From positions 186,001 through 250,000 of the forward strand of contig NZ_JAEDAK010000006.1 in NCBI RefSeq assembly GCF_016093275.1: DNA of 64,000 bases. The letters run 5' to 3'. This document shows positions 30,024 to 39,227 of the stretch, in pieces; the stretch's first letter is position 1, and each line of letters starts with the position of its first letter. The position numbers and the translations under genes are program-made. The DNA comes from Inhella proteolytica. GTDB taxonomy: Bacteria > Pseudomonadota > Gammaproteobacteria > Burkholderiales > Burkholderiaceae_C. The notes under the pieces were generated by a model. It worked only from the letters and a program-made list of their open reading frames with translations, searched no databases and was not told the DNA's origin.

Positions 30024-30024
<1 letters not shown>
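28966..30024 (-). CDS. corA: CorA-family magnesium/cobalt transporter
   Basis: Homopentameric inner-membrane divalent-cation channel, 352 aa. A large cytosolic N-terminal domain with a long coiled coil is followed by two C-terminal membrane helices with the signature [10 protein letters not shown] (GMN) and a basic tail (FRRKRYL). The N-terminal domain is more like ZntB/CorA-like paralogues than E. coli CorA, so Zn2+ or Ni2+ transport cannot be excluded. ATG 30024 overlaps the hemB stop by one base, indicating co-transcription with hemB. Confidence 0.88.
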
Positions 30025-31104
<1,080 letters not shown>

Positions 31105-31110
31105 TGTCAG

Positions 31111-31221
31111 CGAATGGTAGCCGCGAGGCCACTGTTCCCTGCTTTTCCTCCCTGAGCAGGAGCCTTGTGTGATGACAGCATCAAGGCTTTCCGCCCCAGC
31201 CTTCGGCTGGGGCTTTTTTTT
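31111..31221 (+). ncRNA. Candidate small regulatory RNA, about 110 nt
   Basis: No credible coding frame precedes the strong forward terminator at 31193-31221, and the neighbouring hemB gene points the other way, so a short + strand transcript is the simplest explanation. Predicted hairpins in order: GCC-GCGA-GGC (31120-31129); CCTGCT (31138-31143) with AGCAGG (31155-31160), whose loop carries a pyrimidine-rich TTTTCCTCCCTG; AGCCTTG (31161-31167) with CAAGGCT (31182-31188); then the terminator. A CCUCCC loop is complementary to ribosome binding sites, as in several anti-Shine-Dalgarno sRNA families. No known family is recognised. Confidence 0.5.
31193..31221 (+). terminator. Strong intrinsic terminator of the orphan + strand transcript
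   Basis: Perfect 9-bp stem GCCCCAGCC (31193-31201), loop TTC, GGCTGGGGC (31205-31213), followed directly by eight T residues (31214-31221). It is the clearest factor-independent terminator in the window and has no annotated + strand gene upstream of it. Confidence 0.9.
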
Positions 31222-31331
31222 GCCGTTTCGGCCCTGGGTGGCTGGCGCCACCTCGGTCGTCCCGACCGCCCGGCTGCGCCGGCACAGGGCCTGCACGTCC
31301 AAGCGGCTGCGCCGCTTGACGCCGTTTCGGC
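31222..31331. repeat. Cloverleaf-like inverted-repeat element bounded by 11-bp direct repeats
   Basis: Bounded by identical GCCGTTTCGGC copies (31222-31232 and 31321-31331), each itself a small hairpin. Inside, a 7-bp outer stem GGCCCTG (31230-31236)/CAGGGCC (31285-31291) encloses three consecutive perfect hairpins: GGTGGC/GCCACC (31237-31242/31247-31252), GGTCG/CGACC (31255-31259/31263-31267) and CCGGC/GCCGG (31270-31274/31278-31282). A further 7-bp hairpin AAGCGGC/GCCGCTT follows (31301-31307/31311-31317). No tRNA consensus bases are present. No gene is seen here. Confidence 0.5.
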
Positions 31332-31349
31332 TCGAAGTGCAGGGCTTCG

Positions 31350-31355
31350 CATAAT
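31350..31355 (+). promoter_or_regulatory. -10-like element placed for a leaderless hemJ mRNA
   Basis: CATAAT lies six bases before the hemJ ATG (31362) with no ribosome binding site between them, so transcription would begin at or next to the start codon. The same geometry recurs at several other genes in the window. Confidence 0.5.
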
Positions 31356-31361
31356 CCGCCG

Positions 31362-31799
31362 ATGCACTGGTTTCTCTGGGTCAAGGCCTTTCACATCGTG
31401 TTCGTGGCGTCGTGGTTTGCGGCGCTGTTCTATCTGCCGCGCATCTTTGTCAATCTGGCCATGGTGCCCAAGGACAGCCATGCCGAGCGCGAGCGGCTGT
31501 TGCTGATGGCGCGCAAGCTGCTGCGCTTCGGCAATCTGCTGATGGTCATTGCCCTTTTGCTGGGCCTGGCCATGCTGGGCCACAACTGGCGCGGCTATCT
31601 GCTGGGCCAGGGCTGGATGTGGGTCAAGCTGCTGTTGGTCGCCATCTCGCTGGGTTTCCACTGGCGCTGCGCTGGCTTGCTGCAGGAGTTCGAGCACCTC
31701 GCCAACCGGCGCAGCCATCGCTGGTTCCGGGTCTTCAATGAGATGTCGGTGCTGCTGTTTGCGGGTGCGGTGGTGATGGTGGTGGTGCGGCCCTTCTGA
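31362..31799 (+). CDS. hemJ: HemJ-type protoporphyrinogen IX oxidase (CopD-like membrane protein)
   Basis: Inner-membrane protein of 145 aa with four helices, oxidising protoporphyrinogen IX to protoporphyrin IX late in haem synthesis. Family signature at the start: WVKAFHIVFVASWFAALFYLPRIFV with the conserved histidine; later WMWVKLLLVAISLGFHW and RWFRVFNEMSVLLF. The size and placement near hemB support HemJ over a CopD copper-related protein. Its stop overlaps the next gene (TGATG). Confidence 0.88.
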   Translation: MHWFLWVKAFHIVFVASWFAALFYLPRIFVNLAMVPKDSHAERERLLLMARKLLRFGNLLMVIALLLGLAMLGHNWRGYLLGQGWMWVKLLLVAISLGFHWRCAGLLQEFEHLANRRSHRWFRVFNEMSVLLFAGAVVMVVVRPF

Positions 31800-32908
31800 T
31801 GTCGGCGCGCCGCTCCAGCAGCGCGGCCTGGCTGGCACTCGGCTATGCCGCTTTGGTGGTGTACGCCAGCCTCTATCCGTTCGGGCCCTGGGCCTGGCCG
31901 GCCGGCATGCCCTGGCAGCAGCTGTTCCGTCTGCCCTGGCCGCGCTACTGGATCCAGTTCGACATCTGGGCCAATGCAGTGGGCTACCTGCCGCTCGGGC
32001 TGCTGCTGTTCGTGGCGGTGTGGCGGGCCGGCCGGCCGCGTGTGCTGGCCTTTTTGTTGGGGGCGTTCAGCTGCGCGGCGCTGGCCTATGCCCTGGAAGT
32101 GACCCAGTACTTCGTCGACAAGCGCGTGCCCTCGCTGGGCGACTGGGTGCTCAACAGCGGCGGCGGCCTGCTGGGGGCGCTGCTGGGCCTGTTGCTGGTG
32201 GGACTGGGCGTGCTGGAGCGGGGCGCCCGCTGGCGCGAGCGCTGGTTCTTGTCGCAGGGCGGCGCGGGGCTGGCCTTGCTGGCGCTTTGGCCGCTGGGGC
32301 TGCTGTTCCCGCCGCCCCTGCCGCTGGCGCAGGGGCAATTTCTGCCGGCGCTGTTGGCGTCGGCGGCGGAACTGCTGCAGGACACCCCCTGGGCCGCGGG
32401 CCTGCCGGTGCTCACGGGCAGCCGCCCCAGCGGGCTGCTGGCCGGCAGCGTCACCGGGCTGGGCTTGCTGGCACCCTGCCTGCTGATGCTCGCGCTGACC
32501 CGCCAGGGTTGGCACCGTGTGGCACTCGTGTTCGGCGCGCTGGCCGTGGGGGTGGGCATGACCAGCGTGTCCGCCGCACTGGGCTTCGGCCCCCAGCAGG
32601 CCTGGAGCTGGCCCACGCCCAGCACGCTGCCCGGCTTGCTGACGGGAACTGCCCTGGCCTTGCTGTGTGCGCTGCTGCCGGCGCGCGTGAACGCCGTGCT
32701 GGCGCTGCCGGTCTTCACCGCGCTGCTGGTGCTCGTCAACGGCCTGGCGCCCGATGTGTACTGGCAGCAAAGCCTGCTGATCTGGGAGCAGGGCGCCATG
32801 GTCAAGCTCTACGGACTGACGCAGTGGCTGGGCTGGTGGTGGCCGCTGCTGGGTCTGGGCTGGTGCATGGCGCGCGTCACCGCCTCCCTAGAATCCCGGG
32901 CCTTATGA
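31799..32908 (+). CDS. VanZ-family membrane protein
   Basis: Integral membrane protein of 369 aa with about nine to ten hydrophobic segments. The N-terminal ~130 residues match the VanZ-like pattern (VVYASLYPFGPW, FDIWANAVGYLPLGLLLFVAVW, YALEVTQYFVDKRVPSLGDWVLNSGGGLLGALLG); the C-terminal half is further membrane sequence. VanZ-like proteins are widespread and mostly of unknown function; no vancomycin-resistance genes occur here. Start and stop both overlap neighbouring genes (TGATG with hemJ, ATGA with the ferredoxin gene). Confidence 0.8.
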   Translation: MSARRSSSAAWLALGYAALVVYASLYPFGPWAWPAGMPWQQLFRLPWPRYWIQFDIWANAVGYLPLGLLLFVAVWRAGRPRVLAFLLGAFSCAALAYALEVTQYFVDKRVPSLGDWVLNSGGGLLGALLGLLLVGLGVLERGARWRERWFLSQGGAGLALLALWPLGLLFPPPLPLAQGQFLPALLASAAELLQDTPWAAGLPVLTGSRPSGLLAGSVTGLGLLAPCLLMLALTRQGWHRVALVFGALAVGVGMTSVSAALGFGPQQAWSWPTPSTLPGLLTGTALALLCALLPARVNAVLALPVFTALLVLVNGLAPDVYWQQSLLIWEQGAMVKLYGLTQWLGWWWPLLGLGWCMARVTASLESRAL

Positions 32909-33234
32909 GCAGTTACTACCAGCGCCACATCTTTTTCTGCCTGAACCAGCGCGACAACGGCGAGGCCAGCTGTGCCCAGCACGCCGCGCAGGCTGGTTTC
33001 GACCACTGCAAGGCGCGTGTGAAGGCGGCCGGGCTGGCGGGCAAGGGCGCGGTGCGGGTCAACAAGGCGGGTTGCCTGGACCGCTGCGCCGGTGGCCCGG
33101 TGGCCGTGGTCTACCCTGAGGCCGTCTGGTACACCTTTGTGGACAACAGCGACATCGACGAGATCGTCGACCGCCATCTGGCCAAGGGCGAGGTGGTGGA
33201 GCGCCTGCAACTGCCCGATTCGGTCGGTCGCTGA
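32905..33234 (+). CDS. Thioredoxin-fold [2Fe-2S] ferredoxin
   Basis: Soluble protein of 109 aa of the Shethna/thioredoxin-like ferredoxin family. Cysteines likely to hold the cluster are in FFCLNQRDNGEASC and, further on, AGCLDRCAGGPVAVVYPEAVWY. ATG 32905 overlaps the VanZ stop by four bases; a TAGAAT hexamer (32889-32894) ten bases before the start could also give a separate, nearly leaderless transcript. The electron partner is unknown. Confidence 0.88.
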   Translation: MSSYYQRHIFFCLNQRDNGEASCAQHAAQAGFDHCKARVKAAGLAGKGAVRVNKAGCLDRCAGGPVAVVYPEAVWYTFVDNSDIDEIVDRHLAKGEVVERLQLPDSVGR

Positions 33235-33851
33235 TGAAGCCCCACACCCAGCGCCGGCTCATCGACGGGCCGGTGGGGCCGCTGGAGCTGGCCATCGACG
33301 AGCCCGAGGGCACGCCGCGCGGCGTGGCCCTGCTGCTGCACCCGCTGCCCACCCATGGCGGCACGCTGGACAACAAGTGCGTGCAGAGCCTGGCGCGCGC
33401 CGCGCTGGCCCTGGGCCTGCGCGCGGTGCGCTTCAACTTCCGCGGCGTCGGCCAGTCGGCTGGGAGCTTTGACCACGGCGTCGGCGAGGTGGATGACGCC
33501 TGGGCCGCCGCGGCCGCGGTGCGTGAGCCCAGCCTGCCCTTCTACCTGGGCGGCTTTTCCTTCGGCGCCTTCGTGGCCACCAAGCTGGCCGAGCGCCTGC
33601 AGCAGGCCGGCCAGCCGGCCGACAAGCTGGCCCTGATCGGCCTGGCCGCCAGCCGCTTCCCGGCCGAGCAGGTGCCGCCGCAAACCTTTGTGCTGCATGG
33701 CGAGCACGACGACGTGGTTCCGCTCGCCGCCGTGCTGGACTGGGCGCGCCCGCAGGCCCTGCCCGTCACCGTGCTCCCCGGCGCCGGCCATTACTTTCAC
33801 GGGCAGCAGACGCTGCTCAAAGACCTGGTGATTCGCGCCTGGTCGCTCTGA
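33234..33851 (+). CDS. Alpha/beta hydrolase
   Basis: Cytosolic hydrolase of 205 aa of the small CinA/YfbR-like alpha/beta family often annotated as dienelactone-type or KANL3/Tex30-like. It shows VALLLHPLPTHGGTLDNKCVQSLARA (oxyanion region), VRFNFRGVGQSAGSF, the nucleophile elbow LGGFSFGAF (Ser in G-F-S-F-G), LHGEHDDVVPL (acid) and GAGHYFHG (catalytic His). TGATG coupling to the ferredoxin gene. Substrate unknown. Confidence 0.88.
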   Translation: MKPHTQRRLIDGPVGPLELAIDEPEGTPRGVALLLHPLPTHGGTLDNKCVQSLARAALALGLRAVRFNFRGVGQSAGSFDHGVGEVDDAWAAAAAVREPSLPFYLGGFSFGAFVATKLAERLQQAGQPADKLALIGLAASRFPAEQVPPQTFVLHGEHDDVVPLAAVLDWARPQALPVTVLPGAGHYFHGQQTLLKDLVIRAWSL

Positions 33852-33867
33852 CCTTTCCTTGGACCCC

Positions 33868-35016
33868 ATGAAGCTGATCGTTCGCACCCTCCTGCTGTGC
33901 GCCCTGGCCCTGCCGGCCTGGGCCCAGGCTCCGCAGCCCCCTGAAGTGGCGGCGCGCCAGTACCTGCTGCTCGATGTCAGCAGCAACCAGATCCTGGCCG
34001 AACGCGAGGCCGATACGCAGGCCGAGCCGGCCTCGCTGACCAAGCTGATGACGGCCTATTTGGTCTTCAATGCACTGAAGGAAAAGCGCCTGACGCTGCA
34101 GCAGGAACTGCCGGTGTCGCAGCGTGCCTGGGCCGAGCGCAAGGGCGACCCCTCGCTGATGTTCATCGATACCACCATGCGCCCCAAGGTGGACGAGCTG
34201 CTGCACGGCATGATCGTGCAGAGCGGCAACGACGCCTCGGTGGCGCTGGCCGAGGGCGTGAGTGGCACGGTGGAGCAGTTCGTCGAGCTGATGAACCGCC
34301 AGGCCAAGGCCTGGGGCCTGAAGAACACCCAGTTCAAGAACGTGACGGGCATGAGCGAGCCCGGGCACTACAGCTCGGCGCGTGACCTCTCCGTCATCGC
34401 CGCCCACCTGATCGTGGACCACGCCGAGTACTACGGCTACTACAAGGTCCGCGAGTACACCTACAACAAGATCAAGCAGGGCAACCGCAACCTGCTGCTG
34501 GCGCGCGACCCCTCGGTGGACGGCCTGAAGACCGGCTACACCGACGCTGCCGGCTACTGCCTCATCACCAGCGCGCAGCGCGAGTTCCCGAACGGCAAGC
34601 GCCGCCTGCTGAGCGTTGTGCTGGGTACGGCCTCCAAGGAGGCCCGCGCCAACGAGAGCCAGAAGCTGCTGAACTGGGGCTACAGCGCCTGGGACGGTCT
34701 GCGTCTGTACGAAGGCGGCAAGACCCTGGCCGAGGTCGAGGTCTGGAAGGGCCAGGCCAAGAAGGCCAAGCTGGGCGCGGCCCAGCCGGTGTTCGTCACC
34801 GTGCCGCGCGGCGAGGGCGCGAAGCTGCAGACCGAGATGAAGCGCACCGATCCGCTGATCGCCCCCTTGCAAAAGGGCCAGCGCGTGGGCACCCTGACGG
34901 TCAAGAGCGCAGGCGGCACGCTGCTGGCGGAACTGCCGGTGGTGGTGCAGGAAGCGGTGCCCGAGGCTGGCTTGATGGGCCGACTCTGGGACGCCATGCG
35001 CCTCTGGATCAAGTGA
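33868..35016 (+). CDS. dacA: D-alanyl-D-alanine carboxypeptidase (PBP5/DacA type)
   Basis: Periplasmic, membrane-tethered low-molecular-weight penicillin-binding protein, 382 aa, trimming terminal D-alanine from peptidoglycan stem peptides. Signal peptide MKLIVRTLLLCALALPAWAQA; active-site SLTK (S56-K59), SGN (VQSGNDAS) and KTG (GLKTGYTD) motifs; a PBP5_C beta domain; and an amphipathic C-terminal anchor (GLMGRLWDAMRLWIK). ATG 33868 was chosen over a TTG nine bases upstream because it gives a clean signal peptide. It precedes ybeD and lipB, a conserved neighbourhood. Confidence 0.95.
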   Translation: MKLIVRTLLLCALALPAWAQAPQPPEVAARQYLLLDVSSNQILAEREADTQAEPASLTKLMTAYLVFNALKEKRLTLQQELPVSQRAWAERKGDPSLMFIDTTMRPKVDELLHGMIVQSGNDASVALAEGVSGTVEQFVELMNRQAKAWGLKNTQFKNVTGMSEPGHYSSARDLSVIAAHLIVDHAEYYGYYKVREYTYNKIKQGNRNLLLARDPSVDGLKTGYTDAAGYCLITSAQREFPNGKRRLLSVVLGTASKEARANESQKLLNWGYSAWDGLRLYEGGKTLAEVEVWKGQAKKAKLGAAQPVFVTVPRGEGAKLQTEMKRTDPLIAPLQKGQRVGTLTVKSAGGTLLAELPVVVQEAVPEAGLMGRLWDAMRLWIK

Positions 35017-35027
35017 AGGGCCAAGCC

Positions 35028-35294
35028 ATGAAACCGGAAGAGTCGCTGATCGAATACCCCTCGCAGTTCCCCATCAAGGTGATGGGGGCGCATGTGGAGG
35101 GCTTCGTCGAGGCCATCGGTCATGTGGCGCTGCAGTTCGATCCGGGCTTTGACGTCCGCACCATCGAGCAGCGGCCCTCCAAGGGCGGCAACTACCTGGG
35201 CCTGACCATCACCATCACGGCCACCAGCCGCGAGCAGTTGGATGAGCTGTACCGCACGCTCACCACGCATCCCATGGTCAAGGTGGTGTTGTAG
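35028..35294 (+). CDS. ybeD: YbeD-like DUF493 protein
   Basis: Small cytosolic protein of 88 aa (E. coli YbeD is 87) with an ACT-like/ferredoxin-like fold: LIEYPSQFPIKVMGA ... [35 protein letters not shown] 35028 has GAAGG upstream and matches the family length; an in-frame GTG at 35013 overlaps the dacA stop. Position between dacA and lipB is conserved; the function is not established. Its last 17 nt overlap the convergent Sel1-repeat gene. Confidence 0.9.
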   Translation: MKPEESLIEYPSQFPIKVMGAHVEGFVEAIGHVALQFDPGFDVRTIEQRPSKGGNYLGLTITITATSREQLDELYRTLTTHPMVKVVL

Positions 35295-35805
35295 GCGTCG
35301 GCTCGGTCAGCGCGCGCTCCAGTTCCTCGTACTTGGCGGCAGCGGCCACGTCGCCCTGGGCGGCGGCGCGGCCGTACCAGCTCTGGGCCAGGCGCAGGTC
35401 GCGCGGCAGGCCCAGGCCCTTCTCGTACATCGAGGCCAGTAGGTACTGCGAGCCCAACTCGCCACGTTCGCCGGCCTGGCGGAACCAAGCGGCGGCCTGC
35501 TTGAAATCCTGCTCGACCCCGCGGCCCAGGTAATGGGCCAGGCCGATGGCCTCCATCGCGCCTGCATGCCCGCCCTGTGCCAGCCGGCCGTACCAGTGCA
35601 GCGAGGCCTTGAGGTCGCGCGTCGGCCCGGGCAATTCCAGCAATTGCGCCAGCGCCCATTGCGCGGAACGGTCGCCATCCGTCGCCGGTGCCTGTAGCAG
35701 GCGCAGCGCCTGCGCCCGATCGCCGGCTTCCAGCGCCTGCTGCGCCGCATCCAGTGGGTCGGCTTGGGCCAAGTTGAGCAGCAGGCACAGCAGAAGGGCG
35801 CGCAT
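35278..35805 (-). CDS. Sel1-repeat (TPR-like) exported protein
   Basis: Probably periplasmic protein of 175 aa: signal peptide [15 protein letters not shown] followed by three or four Sel1-like repeats ([98 protein letters not shown] is one continuous array, residues about 47-150). Such repeats mediate protein-protein contacts; the partner is unknown. It is inserted on the opposite strand between ybeD and lipB, which are adjacent in many genomes. Confidence 0.85.
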   Translation of the reverse strand: MRALLLCLLLNLAQADPLDAAQQALEAGDRAQALRLLQAPATDGDRSAQWALAQLLELPGPTRDLKASLHWYGRLAQGGHAGAMEAIGLAHYLGRGVEQDFKQAAAWFRQAGERGELGSQYLLASMYEKGLGLPRDLRLAQSWYGRAAAQGDVAAAAKYEELERALTEPTPTTPP

Positions 35806-35815
35806 GGGCCGACGC

Positions 35816-35821
35816 TAGCAT
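35816..35821 (+). promoter_or_regulatory. -10-like element close to the lipB start
   Basis: TAGCAT seven bases before the lipB ATG (35829), with a GC-only spacer and no ribosome site. It fits the near-leaderless promoter geometry seen elsewhere in the window. Confidence 0.4.
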
Positions 35822-35828
35822 CCCGCGC

Positions 35829-36491
35829 ATGATTCTCAAGACCCTGGGCCGGGTGGACTGGCAAGACACGGCCGCCGCCATGCAGGCCTTCACCGCCGCG
35901 CGCGGGCCCGACACCGCTGACGAACTGTGGCTGTGCGAGCACCCGCCCGTCTTCACGCTCGGTCTGGCCGCCAAGCCCGAGCACCTGCTGGCGCCGGGTG
36001 ACATCCCGGTGGTGCAGAGCAACCGCGGTGGCCAGGTGACGTATCACGGCCCTGGGCAGATCGTGGCCTACCCGTTGGTGGACCTGAGCCGACTGGGCAT
36101 CTACGTCAAGGAATACGTGTTCCGCCTGGAGGCGGCGCTGATCCAGACCCTGGAGCGCTTTGGACTGACCGGCCTGCGGGTGCCCAGCGCACCGGGCATC
36201 TATGTGCGCCTGGCCGACCCACGCGCCCATGCCGCGCCGCAGGGTCCGGCGCTAGATCCCTTCGAGGGACTGGGCAAGGTGGCGGCGCTGGGCATCAAGA
36301 TCAGCCGGCACTGCAGCTACCACGGCCTGGCACTGAACGTGGCCATGGACCTCGAACCCTTTTCGCGGATCAACCCCTGTGGTTATCCCGGATTGCGAAC
36401 GGTCGACCTCGTTACACTCGGCGGCCCCAGCGATTGGGCGGCCGTGGCCGCCGTGCTCACCGAGCGGCTGGCGGCGCAACTCCAGCCATGA
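35829..36491 (+). CDS. lipB: Octanoyltransferase LipB
   Basis: Cytosolic transferase moving octanoate from acyl carrier protein to lipoyl domains, 220 aa. Hallmarks: [17 protein letters not shown], the conserved [49 protein letters not shown] with the catalytic lysine and cysteine, and [10 protein letters not shown]. It overlaps lipA by four bases (ATGA), so octanoylation and sulphur insertion are translationally coupled. Confidence 0.97.
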   Translation: MILKTLGRVDWQDTAAAMQAFTAARGPDTADELWLCEHPPVFTLGLAAKPEHLLAPGDIPVVQSNRGGQVTYHGPGQIVAYPLVDLSRLGIYVKEYVFRLEAALIQTLERFGLTGLRVPSAPGIYVRLADPRAHAAPQGPALDPFEGLGKVAALGIKISRHCSYHGLALNVAMDLEPFSRINPCGYPGLRTVDLVTLGGPSDWAAVAAVLTERLAAQLQP

Positions 36492-37450
36492 CGACCGAAA
36501 TCAGCAGCTCCTACGACCCGTCCGAGAAGCAAAAGGGCGACGCCAAGACCAAGCGCATCCCCATCAAGGTGGTGCAGGCCGAGGTGCTGAAGAAGCCCGA
36601 CTGGATCCGCGTGCGCGCCGGCTCGCCCAATACCCGCTTCTACGAGATCAAGCAGATCCTGCGCGAGCACAAGCTGCACACGGTCTGCGAGGAGGCCAGC
36701 TGCCCGAACATCGGCGAGTGCTTCGGTCATGGCACGGCGACCTTCATGATCATGGGCGACAAGTGCACGCGCCGCTGCCCCTTCTGCGACGTGGGCCATG
36801 GCCGGCCGGATCCCCTGGACCCGAATGAGCCTGCCAACCTGGCCAAGACGATCGGCGCGCTCAAGCTCAAGTACGTCGTCATCACCAGCGTGGACCGTGA
36901 CGACCTGATCGACGGCGGCGCCCAGCATTTCGTCGATTGCATCCGCGAAACCCGCGCAGCCTCGCCGGCCACCAAAATCGAAGTGCTGGTGCCCGACTTC
37001 CGCGGCCGCGACGACCGCGCGCTGGAGATCCTGAAGGCCGCGCCGCCGGATGTGATGAACCACAACCTCGAGACCGTGCCGCGCCTCTACAAGGAAGCGC
37101 GCCCCGGCAGCGACTACGCCTTCAGCCTGAACCTGCTGAAGAAGTTCAAGGCCGCGGTGCCGGGCGTGCCCACCAAGTCCGGCCTGATGGTCGGCCTGGG
37201 CGAGACCGACGAGGAGATCCTCGAGGTGATGCGCGACCTGCGCGCCCATGGCGTGGACATGCTGACCATCGGCCAGTACCTGGCCCCCAGCGGCCACCAC
37301 CTGCCGGTGCGCCGCTACGTGCACCCGGACACCTTCAAGATGTTCGAGCGCGCGGCGGAGCAGATGGGCTTCAGCCACGCGGCGGTGGGTGCGCTGGTGC
37401 GTTCCAGCTACCACGCCGACCGCCAGGCGGCCGAGGCCGGCGCGATCTGA
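36488..37450 (+). CDS. lipA: Lipoyl synthase LipA
   Basis: Radical-SAM enzyme inserting two sulphur atoms into octanoyl groups, 320 aa. Auxiliary cluster cysteines in [12 protein letters not shown] and the radical-SAM triad in CTRRCPFC; other family segments are [25 protein letters not shown] and [14 protein letters not shown] 36488 overlaps the lipB stop; the frame is open to 36434 within lipB. It ends three bases from the end of the convergent thioredoxin-like gene. Confidence 0.97.
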   Translation: MTTEISSSYDPSEKQKGDAKTKRIPIKVVQAEVLKKPDWIRVRAGSPNTRFYEIKQILREHKLHTVCEEASCPNIGECFGHGTATFMIMGDKCTRRCPFCDVGHGRPDPLDPNEPANLAKTIGALKLKYVVITSVDRDDLIDGGAQHFVDCIRETRAASPATKIEVLVPDFRGRDDRALEILKAAPPDVMNHNLETVPRLYKEARPGSDYAFSLNLLKKFKAAVPGVPTKSGLMVGLGETDEEILEVMRDLRAHGVDMLTIGQYLAPSGHHLPVRRYVHPDTFKMFERAAEQMGFSHAAVGALVRSSYHADRQAAEAGAI

Positions 37451-37453
37451 GCT

Positions 37454-37960
37454 TCAGGCCGCGATCAGCTTCTCGATCAGCTGGTGCAGGGCCGGGAAGT
37501 CTGGCTCGCCCAGGATCTGCTTGACGATGCGGCCCTGCTTGTCGATCAGGAAGGTCGTGGGCGTCATGCGCACCGGGCCGAAGGCATTGGCGATCGCGCC
37601 GGTGTTGTCGATCGCCACGCCGAAGGGCAGCTTGCGGGTCTGGGCAAACTGCGCCACGTAGTCGGGCGGGTCGTACTGCATGGCCACGGCCAGGGTGTCG
37701 AAGCCCTTGCCCTGGAACTTGCGGTGCGTGGCGATGATCTCGGGCATCTCCTTCACGCAGGTGGCGCAGCTGGTGGCCCAGAAGTTCACCAGCATGACGC
37801 GACCGCCCCACTGGGCGCTGCTGTAAGTCTTGCCATCGAGCAGGGTGTAGTCCACCCGGGGAGCCGGGGTGCCGGCCTGCCAGTGCCAAGCCACGGCGCC
37901 CAGACCGGCGGCAGCCACGCCGGCCAGGCCGAGCAGGAGGTATCGACGATTCGTAGCCAT
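37454..37960 (-). CDS. TlpA-like membrane-anchored thiol:disulphide oxidoreductase
   Basis: Periplasm-facing thioredoxin-fold protein of 168 aa. N-terminal anchor (RRYLLLGLAGVAAAGLGAVAW), a core with LVNFWATSCATCVKEMPEI containing the C-A-T-C active site, and the cis-proline segment RMTPTTFLIDKQGRIVKQILG. ATG 37960 gives the shortest start that retains the whole anchor. Such proteins reduce exported thiols, for example in cytochrome c maturation; no cyt c genes lie nearby. The degenerate kinase gene lies 43 nt upstream on the same strand. Confidence 0.9.
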   Translation of the reverse strand: MATNRRYLLLGLAGVAAAGLGAVAWHWQAGTPAPRVDYTLLDGKTYSSAQWGGRVMLVNFWATSCATCVKEMPEIIATHRKFQGKGFDTLAVAMQYDPPDYVAQFAQTRKLPFGVAIDNTGAIANAFGPVRMTPTTFLIDKQGRIVKQILGEPDFPALHQLIEKLIAA

Positions 37961-38003
37961 GGCGCGATTCTCGCGCCTGGGCCAAGGCCCCACGGCTCGG
38001 GGG

Positions 38004-39134
38004 TCAGAGCCGGAAGGTCAGTTCCTGGCTGGCGGGCGCGAGTGCGCGGCGCAGCAGGATGGGCAGCTGGTTGGCCAGCTGGTCCTCGCGGCAGGGCGTG
38101 ATGCCGGCGATGGCCGGCAAGGGACCGCCGCCTGTGGGCAGGAGCTCGATGAAGGCGAAGCGCGGCGCATCGGCGCGCACATGGCAGCAGAACTGCTCCA
38201 GGTCGGGGCCATGCAGGCGTCCGTCGACGACGATGGCCTGCGGCAGGCGCTCCAGGCATTGCTGGAAGGCGACGTCGACCGAGGACAGCACCTCCAGCGA
38301 CCAGCCCAGCGGCTCCAGCGCGGCGCGCGCCGCCTGCACCAGCTCGGGCCGAGCGCTCACCAGCAGCACCTGCCAGCCCGCGAAGGGTCGCGTGTTGTGC
38401 CCGCTCTCGGTGTGGGCGGCCCCGAGGTCCAGGGTCTCCAGCACCTCGTGCAGGCGCGGCACCGGGAAGTCGAGTTGGGCGACACAGACCCCGGCCTCAT
38501 CCTCGCGCTTGACTTCGGCGCCCAGCAGCGCGGCCGTGTGCTCCACCAGCAGCCAGTTCAGGCCGCGGTGCGCCTCCGGCGCCGGGCCGCGGCTCAGCTG
38601 GTCCAGGTCACGTACCGCGAAGCGACAGCGCAGGCGGGCCCGTACCGGCCAGGGCGTGAGTTGCAGGTCCAGATCGATGGAGCTGCGCGTGTGCGACAGC
38701 GCCCAATCCAGCAGGCTGTTGAGCAGGCTGGTCACCAGGGTCGGGTCGCCCTGGATCTCGGCCAAATGCAGGTGCACGCGCAACTGCAGCCCGCGCACGG
38801 CAGCTTCGCGCCGCCGCGTGGCACAGACCTGCTCCAGGCATTCGTTCAGGGCCAGGCGGTCCTGCGCCGGCCGCACCCGGCCACTGGCCAGGCGCCCGAG
38901 CTGGTGCGCCATGACGGCGCCGTCGCGTGCGCGCCGCAGCGGTTCGCGCAGACTGGCCAGGGCCGCGGCCAGCTCGCTGTTGCCATTGGCTTGCAGGGTT
39001 TGCAGGCGCTCCAGCGCCACCTGCAGCGGCTGCACCACCTCCGGCCCAAGCTGCGCCAGCACGGCACCCAGCTCGGTGGGCGCAGTGGCGGCCGCTTCGG
39101 CCGCGCTGGGGCGCGGCTGGGGAGGGTGGGACAT
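38004..39134 (-). CDS. Degenerate histidine-kinase-like protein with pseudo-receiver
   Basis: Soluble protein of 376 aa, not assignable to a characterised family. The middle resembles a kinase DHp-ATPase pair (ALNECLEQVCATRRREAAVRGLQLRVHL, then DPTLVTSLLNSLLDWALSHT as a remnant N box), but there is no recognisable phospho-acceptor His and no G1/G2 glycine boxes. The C-terminal ~120 residues look like a receiver (VLLVSARPELVQAARAALEPLGW ... AIVVDGRLHGPDLEQF) in which the acidic pair near the start is replaced by SA. ATG 39134 was chosen; ATG 39200 is also in frame. Probably non-catalytic and protein-binding; same strand and 43 nt from the TlpA-like gene. Confidence 0.7.
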   Translation of the reverse strand: MSHPPQPRPSAAEAAATAPTELGAVLAQLGPEVVQPLQVALERLQTLQANGNSELAAALASLREPLRRARDGAVMAHQLGRLASGRVRPAQDRLALNECLEQVCATRRREAAVRGLQLRVHLHLAEIQGDPTLVTSLLNSLLDWALSHTRSSIDLDLQLTPWPVRARLRCRFAVRDLDQLSRGPAPEAHRGLNWLLVEHTAALLGAEVKREDEAGVCVAQLDFPVPRLHEVLETLDLGAAHTESGHNTRPFAGWQVLLVSARPELVQAARAALEPLGWSLEVLSSVDVAFQQCLERLPQAIVVDGRLHGPDLEQFCCHVRADAPRFAFIELLPTGGGPLPAIAGITPCREDQLANQLPILLRRALAPASQELTFRL

Positions 39135-39227
39135 GGGGATGGAGGACGCCACTGGGCTCAGGAGGCCTGAAGTGTGTGAATTACGGCCCGCTCCGTCCAT
39201 CCCGGATGCGGGGGGCCTGGACGGGCG

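Noticed and set aside
31230-31291. tRNA gene at the cloverleaf
   Set aside because: Arm lengths and loops do not fit a tRNA: three-base loops, no TTC-type T loop, no D-loop or anticodon-loop consensus and no CCA-type discriminator context.
31799-32908. Vancomycin-resistance function for the VanZ-like gene
   Set aside because: No vanH/A/X/S/R genes, a Gram-negative context and a haem/lipoate neighbourhood; VanZ-like proteins are common without resistance.
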